A DNA stretch of 64,000 nt from Diphasiastrum complanatum (GCA_029204225.1 CM055096.1:43695967-43759966); one strand, 5' to 3'. Shown: positions 1-10,859, counted from the stretch's first letter. The notes: generated by a model not told the origin, from the letters alone. Program-made: numbers and translations.

Positions 1-156
1 GAAGATCTGGCACAGGATTAGATGGTTTTTGAGAGGCAGCTTCAGGATTCCTCTGTGGAAAAGGTTCTAGTGTAGATAGCGGGGAAGAAGTGGTTTGAGA
101 AGTAGCATTTCCAATGGACAGAAGATCCAGCAGAGCGTCTGCTCCTCCAGATGGAC
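1..156 (-). CDS. AP1G: AP-1 gamma-adaptin exon, hinge (runs off window)
   Basis: After acceptor TTCAAG this exon completes a Gly codon and reads GPSGGADALLDLLSIGN, then a Ser/Thr/Pro/Gln-rich hinge. It gives the third LLDLL-type motif. The exon is open to position 1, so the end of the hinge and the ear domain that binds accessory proteins lie outside the window. Confidence 0.9.
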
Positions 157-308
157 CTTGAACTTCACAACATAAACCCAATTTACATCACATCATGATT
201 TAACTTCTGCTAGGTCTTTAAAATAGATAAGCAACAAAAAGTTCAAAATATTTTGTGTTAAATACATACTCCAGATCAGTTCTGCTAGTAACTGGAGATT
301 GTTCTTAC

Positions 309-619
309 CTGGAGATGCCACAAGAGGCGACGTAAAACTTGAGTTCCCTCCAAGCAAATCCAATAGTACATCACCAGCAGATTTGCGTGTTTGAGGTGCC
401 GAAGGAGTAGAAGCTTCATCAACATTCAAATTCAGTAGATCCATCAAAGCATTGGTCCCAGATTTAGATTTTGTGGGTCCATTTGCAACAGGCACAGCAG
501 GTAAAACTGTAGCCGGCACTGATTTGGAGTCTGTACTGAAGGCTACATCAGCAGCGTCTACTTTCTTAGCAATGTACGTTGCTTCGTCTAGCACTGGCAT
601 CTTCTCAACTAATGATGCT
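309..619 (-). CDS. AP1G: AP-1 gamma-adaptin exon, trunk end and hinge (311 bp)
   Basis: The exon opens with ASLVEKMPVLDEATY, the last conserved trunk motif, and then enters the low-complexity hinge that links the trunk to the C-terminal ear. The hinge carries two short hydrophobic repeats, NALMDLLNL and DVLLDLLGG, of the LLDLL kind that bind the clathrin heavy-chain terminal domain in adaptor hinges (known for the family, not shown here). The acceptor is GATGCAG and the donor GTAAGA; one base of a Gly codon is left over. Confidence 0.92.
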
Positions 620-1297
620 CTGCATCAAACAATTTACATAAACATGCATATCAGTATCTTGACTTGTCCATTTCAATTTCTTACATAAAAAAGGTGTGCT
701 TAAATAAATGATGATACAAGAGTAATAAATGTTGTGAAATGATCAAGGTCTGATGCAAAGACATGATTGCTGATTATTCTTGCTTACATTACATATAGTC
801 ACGCTTACCAAAGGTAATACTAGATATGGTTGAAGAATCCAAGCTTTTATATACAGGACCAGTCACCAGATTAGAGGACGTGGCAGTTTCTGATTAAAAA
901 TTAGACAGAAGAACCACGCACTATTGTTTTGAATAATGTATCATCATTTCCATGTCAATTGAGACATCTGAGAGCTAAACAGATGATGAAAGCCTTAATC
1001 AAATCTTTTGACATCAAATAAGCTTCAACTTTGGTTTGATGTCATGTAGGCAAGCATTCATTGATCATCTTACATTCAAAGACTTGGGACTCCCAATATA
1101 AAACTCTAGAATTCATAGAAAATCATTAAATGTCAAATTATTCACCTTGCTTTTCCCGGTGCCTCATTTGCTTGGGACTTTATTGATCAAATTCCCAAAT
1201 TTGACGTTGTGATATGAAATTCATCTAATGCAAGAGGGAAAAAAGGTAAAACTATTCTTCCATTCCTGAGGGAGGTCTAAGGGCTTGTACGTCATAC
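620..1297 (-). other. AP1G: AP1G intron, 678 bp
   Basis: This is intronic sequence between the last trunk exon and the hinge exon. It is AT-rich and unique-looking; I see no repeat, RNA gene or reading frame in it. Confidence 0.8.
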
Positions 1298-1402
1298 TTG
1301 ATATTTTCATGTTTGCTCAGAATGGAAGTGAACTCAATGGATCTTTGCTGTAACTCCAACACAAGGCTTCCTTTATACTGCAAAACCAATGCTTTGATGC
1401 GC
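1298..1402 (-). CDS. AP1G: AP-1 gamma-adaptin exon (105 bp)
   Basis: It reads RIKALVLQYKGSLVLELQQR, then SIEFTSILSKHENI, very close to the conserved trunk end QYKGSLVLELQQRSIE. The acceptor is ATATTGCAG and the donor GTATGA. Two bases of a Lys codon are carried into the next exon. Confidence 0.93.
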
Positions 1403-1634
1403 CTGCAATATAAGCATGCTAATGACAACCTCAAAAAATCATTTGTGTGCACCAAGATAGACTAGGAGCTTATCAGCAGATACAGTTTTTATAACCCACA
1501 AAATTGAATCCTAAACTCAAATTACTGATAATGGAAGACTACACTTTTGAATATGCGCTGTGCTAACAAGAGCATATCTAGACACATGTTTTATTGCTTG
1601 ACCCTCATGAGAATAACATACTAAAGGCACATAC

Positions 1635-1762
1635 TCCGTGCATGAAGGAAATCGGGAAGAAACTTTAAGCAATGCTGTAAGAGCGAATGCACGTGTTGTA
1701 GAAGATGCTCGAAAATCTTTTAGCACTAGCTCCAACACATCCACAGTATCAGCCTCAGTGAC
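1635..1762 (-). CDS. AP1G: AP-1 gamma-adaptin exon (128 bp)
   Basis: It reads VTEADTVDVLELVLKDF, then FALTALLKVSSRFPSCTE, the last part of the helical trunk. It starts in phase 0 after ATAGCAG and leaves two bases of a Glu codon before the GTATGT donor. Confidence 0.93.
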
Positions 1763-1970
1763 CTGCTATATATGAAGATCAGGCTTATTCATACACCAAA
1801 CAGCCCAAAACTTCAGGACAGTCTAGAACAAGGAAGTGCTCTTTTAGTGTCTATAAGAGTGGACAAGTTGATATACTTCAGTAAGTTACAAGTTGAACCA
1901 CCAATCAAGTGGAAATATTTCATAGCTTTCTGATTGTCCATGCAACACATCTAATGGAGGTAGGACTGAC

Positions 1971-2066
1971 CGTAACAGGCTCCTCTCCATCCAGCTCATT
2001 CATGTGATGCACAAGCATCTCACCATATTCACCAATACACCAAACTGTCACTTGTGCAAGGCTTTC
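1971..2066 (-). CDS. AP1G: AP-1 gamma-adaptin exon (96 bp)
   Basis: Thirty-two codons read ESLAQVTVWCIGEYGEML, then LDGEEPVT, matching the WCIGEYGDLLV block at the end of the trunk. It is phase 0 at both ends, with acceptor TTTTCAG and donor GTCAGT. It has no methionine-initiated frame and is recognised only by similarity and splice sites. Confidence 0.92.
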
Positions 2067-2744
2067 CTGAAAATATCAATAAGAAATAAATACTTCACAG
2101 CTAAGCCGTTCAGTTGGGCTTCACCTTACCACAAATAAAGCTAATCCATAAGAACACAGGTAAAAGCACGTATGCATATTCAAACTGCAATTACACAGGC
2201 ATCCATGAGATAGTTGTAAATGGTAACTGTAACTGACAAACAAAATTTGCTTGAGCCATACAATGCATTGGTGCAATAAGGTCTAAGTGGCATTTCAATC
2301 TTTCCAAACCAGACTCGCAAATCATATGACAAAATGAAATGTTTTAAGCTATTTCTATGCAATATACAGAACTTGATGGTTTGTCTGACTGCACTTCGTT
2401 CTTGTATTGATTAGTGTTGATAAAACAACACTAATCAGTGAATAGGTTTCGTGCGTGCAAGCATATCAAAACAAAGGAACATCCTCGACCTGACCAATCC
2501 AAACATTGTAACTTGTATTGAGTTCTGCTGAAACCCTGCTAGTCCATTGAGCTTTTCAGAGATGGTCGGCCTGTTTTTGTTAAGTTATGAGTTTGAAAGT
2601 ACAGAGATTGAAGAGTAGAGAAATTCAAAGGCACTCTCCTGCATGAGAGTAAATCATTTGAATTAGTGAAATCTGTGAAATTTGAGGACCATAAAAAAAT
2701 GGAAATTAATTAATTAATTGATTAGAGGAACATTAATTAATTAA
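2067..2744. other. AP1G intron, part without recognised element
   Basis: This is the 3' part of a 7.7-kb intron. It is AT-rich. The only structure seen is a short direct repeat of TTAATTAATTAATT followed by AGAGGAAC near 2,704-2,753, next to the hAT remnant. Confidence 0.6.
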
Positions 2745-3475
2745 TTAGAGGAACCGTACCACGATTCATGAACCGTGGTACAGTTCACCCCACGGTTCTC
2801 AAAACCGTGGGTTCTATGTCATAGAATCCCCTAGTACCAGCTGGGATAGGGAAGCCCGAGAGGGGTATCCCTGTGCAGCTGAGCGGAGAGGATGGGCCCG
2901 TGGAGTGTGTGCCCATGGGGCTGCTGCAGGTGGAGGAACTGGCTGTGCAGGAGGCAAGTACAGCGGCGATATATACTGAAAGGGGCGTTGTGGTGGCCGG
3001 CACTGGTACATCCTGGGTGCTGCCAAAGGAGGAGCCAGTGGAATGGGTGGTGTCCAGAAGTCGCTGCTTGACGGGGACGGACATGCTGGCACAAGGGGCT
3101 GCATTCAGTGTACCACCATCTTTGGCACGTGCACCGAGCAGGTGGCCTTTAAGGCGAGTGAGGGTGGCAACGAACTCGACCAGGCAATATCGGTAGTGCA
3201 CGATCCTTGCACCGGTCTTGTTGGACTTGTCGGGAAACCGCCTGACAACGTCCACCTCGTCCCACAGATCGGCAAGGTTATGATGCACCATTTCTATAGA
3301 AGGAACTGGGGAAAAAAAGGCAGAGATGATCGTGAATGCGATAGGAGGTGGAAGGCTGGAAAAACCACAGCAATGGCGGAAATAGCAGTAGCAGGGGCGG
3401 AAGCGATCTGTCGTACGCAAAGACAGTGTGATGGCGAAGAGGGCGCGGACAGGAGGAAGAGGGCGCGATGGGAGC
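2745..3475 (-). pseudogene. hAT transposon remnant: BED finger fused to Pro-rich tail
   Basis: On the minus strand, 3,291 down to about 3,080 encodes a BED-type zinc finger (MVHHNLADLWDEVDVV, then a C-x2-C replaced by HYRYC, then LKGHLLGARAK). It is clearly related to the BED exon of the large hAT element at 30,892-31,277. It then passes directly into a Pro/Ala-rich segment (about 2,860-3,030) matching 21,060-21,210 in the C-terminal exon of that element. The catalytic core that should lie between is missing, so this is an internally deleted copy. Its outer side (2,745-2,820) holds inverted GGTAC and CCACGG repeats like those at hAT ends. The other side breaks into a Ty3 element near 3,475. 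Confidence 0.7.
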
Positions 3476-6400
3476 ATAGATAATAGCAAGAACCTCTTTC
3501 TCATGCACAGAATAACGTTGCTCATAAGAGCGAAGACGACGCGACTCATAAGCAATAATGCATTGTGACTGGCGAAGTAAAGCACCCAAACCAACATTAC
3601 TAGCATCAGTCTCAACAAGAAACTTCTGATCAAACTGTGGTAAACACATAACGGCAGCATCAACAACAGCACGACGAAGAGTATCAAACGTTGACTGACA
3701 ATCAGAAGTCCAAAGAAAAGTACTAGACTTCTTCAAAAGTGCATGAAGAGGAGCTGCAATAGTGGCAAAATGAGGAACTGGACGACGAAGGTGAGTGGCT
3801 AACCCAAGGAACATACGAACATGATGAATATCAGTTGGTATAGGCCAATCCTGGATGGCCTGAACCTTATGAGGGTCCAGACGAATGTGTCCATTACAAA
3901 CAAGAAAACCAAGAAACTCGATCTCAAAAACAGCAAAAGAACATTTAGACAACTTAGCAAATAACTAGTGATGTACAAGTAGTTGAAATACAGAGGATAG
4001 ATGGGAAACATGCTCAGAAAGAGACTGACTAAAAATAAGAATATCATCAAAATAAACCAAGATACAATGACCAAGAAGCGGACGCATGACATTATTCATC
4101 ACATTCTGGAACGTAGGAGGGCCATTAGTAACACCAAAAGGAAGCACACGAAATTCATATAAACCAAGATGAGTACGAAAAGCAGTCTTATGTTCGTCAG
4201 AAGGGTGCATCCTGATTTGGTAATATCCAAAACGAAGGTCTATCTTGGAAAAGATTTTAGAGGTACCGAGCTGGTCAAAGAGGTCATCCATGTGTGGAAT
4301 AGGGTACTGATTACGAATAGTCAACTTATTTAAAGCACGGTAATCAATACAAAGGCGTTTGGTACCATCTTTCTTACTAACAAGGAGAACAGGGGCACCA
4401 AAAGGGCTGTGACTAGGAACAATGAGACCCTGATCTAACAAGGCAGTAATATCTCAAGCTCATCACGCTCAGATCGAGACATACAATAAGGGGGATGGGA
4501 AGGAGGAGCATAACCAGGACGCAAGTCAATATGATGGTTCACATCACGTAATGGTGGTAGCGTCGTAGGTTCTGAAAAGACAAAAGCATACTGATGTAAT
4601 AAGTCAGAGATCACCTGAGGAACAGCTGCTGGAGTAGAAACTGGAGGAATTGGTACTGCCCACTGAACACATAATAAGGCTGCACAATGAGCCTTCGGCA
4701 GGCTGCGAATAAACTGCTTCCCAGTAATCAACTGGAAGTCTCCCTAAGAATCAATGCCAACAAGTAAGTGTGTAACTGCATCATGTACAAATGTCAATGT
4801 CTGATGTGTCAAGTCCAATGTAACGGCTCCAAGAGATGCAAACCAATCAGCACCAAGGATAAGATCATAACGCTCCATATGAATAATGTAAAGATCTGCC
4901 TATCCAGAAAAATCTCCAATGCGGTATGGTAAACGCTGAAACATCTGAGAACTAGGAAAAGAATGGGAACTAGCAACCTCAACTGCAAGAGGCTGTGAAG
5001 CAAGAACAGGTGAAGCACGGATCCGACTAGTGATATAACTGCTAATAAAAGAATGAGTATTGCCAGTATCAACTAAAGCAATATACTCACAACCTGTAAT
5101 ACGTACACGTAACCGAATGGAGCGAGGACCAGGACGCCCTGTCCAAGTAGCATAGGCAAGCCGAGCATGGCAAGTAGCAGGAAGTAAATCAGTGGAAGGC
5201 TCAAAGGATAGGTCAGGCTCATCAAAAATATGAATGTAGATATCGGAATCATCTGGAGTAGTGCCCTCATGGTAAAAAGCAGCAGTAGTAGTAGGGAGAG
5301 GCTGACGGCAATCACGGGCAAAATGGTCAGGACTCTTACAACGAAAGCAAAGACGCTTCTGCTGAAGGTCAGCGAACTCTGCAGCCGTGTAACGTCAGAC
5401 AAAAGCAGTTCTAGGAGTCGGAGGACGAGGAGACGAAGGGACAATGGAGAGAGCTGGAACAGAAGGGGCAGGTGTAGGGGTGGACGTAGCGGGAAAAGAT
5501 GAAGCAGAAGGACGGGGTCGGGAGAAGCGGGAAGGAAGGGTGTCAGAGTACTTATGCTGTAAATTACTGGCAAGAGACATCGAATCAACAAGTGTGGGAG
5601 GACGGAAGGAAGAAACATCATAACGTAAAGCACCACAAAGCCCAGCAATGTAACGAGAAATAAGCTCAGTGGGCTGTAGATCTGTGAAAAGATAAAAAAG
5701 CTCCATAAACTGATCTGTATAAGAAGCAAGATCACTGTTCTGAGTGAGACTACAGAATGTATCACGTTGGTGGTCGAGCCACTGAGGATCAATCATAGCA
5801 TGACGGAGGTCACGGCGAAAAGTATGCCATAAATGGAGCCCTTCCCAATCAGGATCAGCTCTCCATAAACTGATCTGTATAAAAAGCAAGGTCACTGGTC
5901 TGACTGAGACTACAAAATGTATCACGTTGGCGGTCGAGCCACTGAGGATCAATCATAGCATGACGGAGGTCACGGCGAAAGGTATGCCATATATGGAGCC
6001 CTTCCTGATCAGGATCAGCTCGATAAACTCGCCACTACATGGTGGCGCGTCCATCTAAGTGTAAAGCAGCCAACTGGATCTTCTGAGGATCAGTCTTAGG
6101 GTAGATCTGAAAATATGTGTCAAGCTTAACAAACCAATTCTCTAATAAGTTCCCATAAGAGGAACCGGAATAGGTAGCAAGTTGTACCCTATCAGAAAGT
6201 CTCGAGCAAAGTGTGGCTCAGGAACTGGGGGACGTGGAAAGAACCAGGAGGTGAGTTAGCTGGAATGAACGGTCCACCACCAGGCTGACTAACAGAAGAA
6301 GATGGAAATCCAAATGGAGCGGGAGTCCCAAATGAAGGAAAGACAGGAGCTTTTCCAGGACCATGAGGCTGTAAAGAATCAATATGTGACTGCATAGTAG

Positions 6401-6580
6401 GAAAGCCGGTCATAACTGTATCGAAGCGAAGAACGAGGCCAGAAAGGGTATCATCCATGCGCCGAAACTGATCGGATAAGTTTTCCTGAACAGTTTCACT
6501 CGGGGTAGGTGAATGTGCCATAATGATAGTGGAATGAATAGACGAAAACTTGAGGGAGCGGACTCTTGTCGTCACCCCAT
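3476..6580 (-). mobile_element. Broken Ty3/gypsy element, gag to RNase H (copy G1a)
   Basis: Reading on the minus strand: gag starts near 6,521 (MAHSPTPSETVQENL); a zinc knuckle C-x2-C-x4-H-x4-C (CFRCKSPDHFARDC) lies near 5,300-5,350; an aspartic protease (LVDTGNTHSF) near 5,080; reverse transcriptase with YFDDIL near 4,050; and RNase H (VETDAS) near 3,620. Frames are broken several times and the gag contains a 160-bp tandem duplication. RNase H is cut at 3,476 where the hAT remnant begins, so integrase and the 3' LTR are missing. The family has no chromodomain visible here and differs from the chromovirus at 24,568-30,886. It is not functional. Confidence 0.85.
5701..6020. repeat. 160-bp tandem duplication inside gag
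   Basis: Bases 5,701-5,860 and 5,861-6,020 are two adjacent copies of the same 160-bp unit with scattered substitutions, starting CTCCATAAACTGATCTGT. The unit is gag coding sequence. 160 is not a multiple of three, so the duplication shifts the frame. Confidence 0.9.
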
Positions 6581-7639
6581 ATTAGTCTATTAAAACCAAT
6601 ATTATCACAACTAAGAAAGGGCGGCAATCAACAAATGGAACAAGAATATGGATATAAACATCAAAATCATCAGGAGTAAGAGCCTCATGGTAAAAAACAA
6701 CGGTAGGACCAGGAGGAACGGTAGTAGAAGAAGCCAAAGTAGGAGAAGCAGTGGAATGAGAGCAAGAAAAACGAGAAGAAGTGGATAACTCAGGATACTT
6801 ATGCTGCAAGGTAGTAGCCAGGGCCATATGAAGATCATGCCAAAAAGTAGGCCATATATGTAATCCCTCACGAGTAGGCTCAGAGCAATAGACACGCCAC
6901 CAAGTCTGAGCTAAGACCCGAAAGGAGACCCATAAGAACTAGCACTATATGAAGGGAGACCAAACGTACTACGAAAAGCACCTCCTAAAGATGGAGATGG
7001 AGCAGGAGCAGGTGTACTCAAAATAGGAAATAAAGGTGCTTTACCAGGACGATGAAGAATGTCTGGGGGGGTTGGTATCCCCTCGTGGTAGGATAGTCTC
7101 AAGGCTAGAAAGCATATGATCAATACAACTCTCAAGATGATCCATGCGGGAATCAATATGTGTAAAACGATCATCTAAAGGGCTCTGCGGAGGGTCTTCT
7201 GATGAAGAAGTCGCCATAGGGACTAAGGAAGAGACAAAAACCTGAGGGAGAGGACGTTTGTCGTCACCCCAACTTAGTCTAACTTCCGAAATCACCAAAA
7301 ATGGCACGTAAACAGTCAATCAAGATGGATAATAATCAGAAAATGAGGGGTTGAGAAAGTAGAGGGTTTCTAACAAATGGAAAAATGGACAGAGGAGGGT
7401 GTGAGGCAACAAATATGAACAGGAATAGGGGGCTGGAAAGAGCAGTATATGAGCTGAAAAGACAGCAAGTAGGTGCAAAAAGGAAGTGCAAAAAGGGCGC
7501 AAGCAATACTTGGGTGGGTGCTGATCCGTCGTTCACTCGGTAGTGCCAACAAAGAGAGGTAAAAGCTGAAGATAATAGGGCACTGGACAGCAACTACCAA
7601 GATCCACAATATGCTGAAGAATAGGCTGAAAAAAGGTGC

Positions 7640-8650
7640 TGAAGTAAGGTGCCGAACAGCCTCCAATCAATAGCCGAAACGGACAGCAAGTCGGTGAAAA
7701 GAACCACTGAAAATGAGACGGTAGAGGGCGCTGGACAGCCTCCAGTTAATATAAAAAATGGACAGCAAATCGGTGACGAAAAGTGTCAAAAATGATGAGG
7801 TAGTAGGGTGCTGGGATATAGCTACCAAATCTACAAAAACAATGAAAATCTGCCGAAAAAATCGACGAAAGTGATGGGTTACCGCTGAAAGATGGTAGTA
7901 GGGCGCTAGACAGCCTCCAATCAATATCAAAAATCATAGCATCATTTGCAATCCTCTAAGCCCCAAGCAATGATATAGTAGCATGTAAGTTTGTACCATT
8001 GCTATATAGCAAGAATTTGATATTTTGCTTAAGAGATCAAAAGTACGAGTCTTAAGCTGCAGGTAATGTTATGAATCTTTCCAAGTCATTATAATACTAT
8101 TTAGAATCATTTTGGAGTATGTTTATAGGGTGTATTAAAAAAAGGCCATTTTAAAGTACCAAAACCTTTTGCAATAAAATCATTCTAGTGTTGCATAATC
8201 ATCTGACACAAATGAGGTCTGGTTTTTAAATCACCAAACCAACGTTCTTGATTTGGTGCCAAAATGCCTAAAGAGTTGTTATTTGTTGTCATGGGTTTAG
8301 TCCAACAATGACCATCGTAACAATAGTAGGGCGCTGGGCAATAGCTACCAAATCTGCAAAAACAATGAAAATCTGCCGAAAAAATCGACGAAAGTGATGG
8401 GTTAGCAAGGTGCTGGACAGCCTCCACCAAAACTGCAAAAAATGATGAAGAAATCGTCGAAAGTGATGGGCAGTAGGGCGTTGGACAGCCACCACCAATC
8501 TGCAAAAATGACGGAGAAAAATCGATGAAAGTGATGGGTGGTAGGGCGCTGGACAACCTCCACCAATTTGCAGGAAGGTTGACGGAGAAAAATCGATGAA
8601 AGTGATGGATGGTAGGGCGCTGGACAGCCTCCACCAATCTGCAGGAAAGT
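7640..8650. repeat. Degenerate 67-71 bp tandem repeats in Ty3 leader
   Basis: Units begin GTGATGGG and contain TAGGGCGCTGGACAGCCTCC. The clearest are 8,394-8,463, 8,464-8,530, 8,531-8,601 and the partial 8,602-8,650, which runs directly into the primer-binding site. More diverged units lie at about 7,640-7,930. Bases about 7,935-8,325 are not repeat and look like a later insertion of unknown origin. Confidence 0.75.
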
Positions 8651-8662
8651 GCTCTGATACCG
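8651..8662 (-). promoter_or_regulatory. tRNA primer-binding site of the G1b Ty3 element
   Basis: Read on the minus strand the site is CGGTATCAGAGC, one base different from the TGGTATCAGAGC complementary to the 3' end of plant initiator tRNA-Met. It marks the end of the 5' LTR, which would extend to higher coordinates. Confidence 0.75.
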
Positions 8663-8664
8663 AG

Positions 8665-8992
8665 TTACAAGCTAAGATTCACTAGCTATGCTAGAAAGCA
8701 GGACTTAAGCTAGAAAGCAGGAAGAGAATGCTTAAGGAGGCTAAAAGAGCAATCATCATAAACTGAATAAAGGAATACAATGCTGCCCTACTTATATATA
8801 CCCTCTCCCTGAATCAAATGGAGGATTCAAAAAGAGGAGGGAAAAGGATTTGGAGGGAAAATAGTACGCCCTCCCAATGGGAGGACCCCCACTCCAAATC
8901 AATGTGACCAAGTCCTAAAAATATAACCAAATAGGGCACAAGGCCAGTATATGAATAAAAAGGGCCCTTAGGCTTGCTTATGCATAATAACA
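8665..8992 (-). repeat. Probable 5' LTR of the G1b Ty3 element
   Basis: This segment lies immediately upstream of the primer-binding site and on the minus strand contains a TATA box (TATATATAAG at 8,791-8,800) followed by a poly-A-like AATAAA context, as in LTR promoters. The outer limit near 8,992 (TGTTATTATG) is a guess because no second LTR survives to compare. Confidence 0.45.
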
Positions 8993-9039
8993 ATAAAAGC
9001 ATGGACGCGGCGAATGTAATGAGCCAAGTTCATGAATAT

Positions 9040-9099
9040 CATGGTGCCCCGGTACCAGTATGGATCCACGGTACCGGGATCCGCGGATCCCAGTACCGC

Positions 9100-9147
<48 letters not shown>

Positions 9148-9194
9148 CATAGATCCAGCGGTACCAGGATCCGCGGATCCCAGTACCGCAGATA
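9040..9194. repeat. hAT-end-like GGTACC/GGATCC repeats with TA microsatellite
   Basis: Two short blocks (9,040-9,100 and 9,147-9,194) each read from a CATGG or CATAG start through GGTACC, GGATCCGCGGATCC and CAGTACCGCAG, flanking a TA tract at 9,102-9,146. The same palindrome-rich sequence forms the ends of the hAT element at 19,102-31,648. They are probably tiny non-autonomous derivatives landed in TA repeats. Confidence 0.6.
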
Positions 9195-9215
9195 TATATA
9201 TCCCCTTTTGTCATA

Positions 9216-9273
9216 GCACGTTTATGTGCTATGACAAAGGGGGATATATAGGGGGAGCTGCTTTATGTAGGAA

Positions 9274-9322
<49 letters not shown>

Positions 9323-9398
9323 CCCAAAATTAGCATCAGCTTCCTACATAAAGCAGCTCCCCCCATATATCCCCCTTTGTCATAGCACATAAACGTGC
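9216..9398. repeat. Foldback element: two 60-bp inverted arms around a TA tract
   Basis: Left arm 9,216-9,274 and right arm 9,340-9,398 are near-perfect reverse complements (GCACGTTTATGTGCTATGAC at the outside, GCTGCTTTATGTAGGAAG at the inside), separated by a TA microsatellite (9,277-9,319) and about 20 bp. The outer 25 bases of the left arm also form their own small hairpin (TCATAGCAC with GTGCTATGA). Confidence 0.85.
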
Positions 9399-9765
9399 AA
9401 TAGACAAAAAAGGGACGAAGTGAACACTTCTTTCAATAGTCCCATTTTTCTTAAACACTAAACAAAGACTCCATTGGGCACTAATGGATTGATCATGTCA
9501 GCTTGCTCCTATGAAGTAGCACATAGACATTCACAATTTTAATCATCTCCAGCCTCCATAGCAAACAACTCACAATTTTAATCATCTCAAGCCTCCATAA
9601 CAAACAATTGAATGGCAAGTTCTAACTTTTAGAGATCCTGAAGCATCTAGTAACTTAGGCCAAAAACCTCAACAATCACAAATAAGTAAGCAAAAACCTC
9701 AACAATCCCAACCTAAGACCACATAATGCACAAGAAGTACTTAAAATATAAAGCTAGAAACTTAC
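9399..9765. other. AP1G intron sequence, nothing recognised
   Basis: AT-rich sequence with a short imperfect direct repeat (CACAATTTTAATCATCTC at about 9,532 and 9,571). I see no gene or element. Confidence 0.6.
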
Positions 9766-9888
9766 TTGTCCATCCCATTTTTGAAATGCATTATATAAAG
9801 ACCGAACTGTGTAACCTTGAAGTTCAGCTGCATTACTGATGAGAAGTAAAAGAGCACGAGAGATGTCATCTTTCACAAACCTGCCTGC
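9766..9888 (-). CDS. AP1G: AP-1 gamma-adaptin exon (123 bp)
   Basis: Forty-one codons read AGRFVKDDISRALLLLISNA, then ELQGYTVRSLYNAF, matching the block with consensus VISNASDLHGYTVRALYRAF. It is phase 0 at both ends, with acceptor CCATCCAG and donor GTAAGT. It lies between two large TE-filled introns (24.0 kb upstream, 7.7 kb downstream). Confidence 0.93.
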
Positions 9889-10439
9889 CTGGATGGCACA
9901 AAAATTGTTTTCAAACACTACAACAGAACCTAGATAAAGAAAAGCTCATCTGAACATGTAACTGCTAAGAACAATCTACTTCTATTCGTGAAGAAATTTC
10001 TTGCTTCATTGTCATGTAAGTCGCAATATGTAGGATGTGAGACCATTGCACATTGTCAATCAAGCTTCCCGTTGACTATCTTGGAACAAGAACTTATTGT
10101 TTTGCATCAAATACATTAACAAAAAAGTGCATGAACTCACTAAAGATAATTCCAATTTACTCTTGCATATTCAAGATCATGCTTTGCAATTTCAAAACTA
10201 GTGCTAAGACATACACTAAAAGAGCCATCTCAACGATGGTAATTCTTTCATCATTGTCTCTCTAGTGATGCTTTCAATATCTACGTACGTGGTTTACCAA
10301 CAAAACAAGTATCACCTACCAATGACTCAGTAAGTCTTTGAATACTACTCTAGGTCTCACTTCTCTTAGTATGGATAAAGCATGGAAACCCACAAAATAT
10401 ACTCTACCTTGGTCATAAGATTTTGATTCAAAAGGGAAA
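9889..10439. other. AP1G intron sequence, nothing recognised
   Basis: AT-rich sequence directly 5' of the exon at 9,766-9,888. I see no coding similarity or repeat before the LINE array begins near 10,440. Confidence 0.6.
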
Positions 10440-10859
10440 TTGGGGGACAACTTTGAGGGCAACCACTTCCCTTGGGTACTCACCAGTATATCAGACGCTT
10501 CTTATGTCAAGCATATCTTGATCGTACATGGAGACGACAGTTATTACCAAACTCATTAGATTGAGCTAGCCATAGCAGGGTTCCCAATTTTGCCACATTA
10601 TTTGGACTCAGCATTACCACAGCCTCAGATTTACATTAGGACATCACATCAGCTGGCTATTTAGGGAGGTTCCATGGTATTCCGAGAAAGGAGCGGATTT
10701 GCCAATTATGCTCTTTGGATGAGGTGGAGTCTGAGGAACATTTTATCTTTAGGTGCCCTGTATACTATGAGATTATGAGGAGATACTATTGTCTGTTTCG
10801 CGACATGCCCATCACACTACGGTCACTCATAGCATATGAGGACTCCCAATGTGTTGCAC
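10440..10859 (+). mobile_element. LINE fragment L0, C-terminal end of ORF2
   Basis: This decayed fragment encodes the end of a LINE ORF2: the block THQYIRRF-like followed by the terminal zinc-binding motif (RICQLCSLDEVESEEHFIFRC, here C-x2-C-x11-H-x4-C). It stops at CACTTATGAC near 10,861, where the 5' part of the next LINE copy begins, so L0 is truncated by or recombined with L1. Confidence 0.75.

Larger units (their letters stand above)
6581..8662 (-). mobile_element. Ty3/gypsy 5' part: leader, gag start, second copy (G1b)
   Basis: Reading down from the primer-binding site: a leader of about 1.4 kb made largely of tandem repeats; a gag start at 7,217 (MATSSSEDPPQSPLDDRF) that parallels the gag start of G1a at 6,521; and at 6,582-6,830 a gag/protease junction (LQHKYPEL, then FYHEALTPDDF) in which the zinc knuckle has been deleted. 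Both copies share the leader segment encoding GDDK-PLPQVFV just upstream of gag. This is therefore a second, internally deleted copy lying head to tail with G1a, or a rearranged duplicate within one element. Confidence 0.7.

Noticed and set aside
5073-5792. Leu/Ser-rich 239-codon frame on the minus strand
   Set aside because: It is a shifted-frame reading of Ty3 gag and protease sequence, whose true frame shows the zinc knuckle and DTG motifs.
8394-8650. Direct repeats resembling a CRISPR array
   Set aside because: Units are contiguous and degenerate with no spacers, and the sequence is a eukaryotic retroelement leader.
9032-9385. Open frame with Tyr-Ile repeats
   Set aside because: It is translation of TA microsatellites and palindromic repeats.
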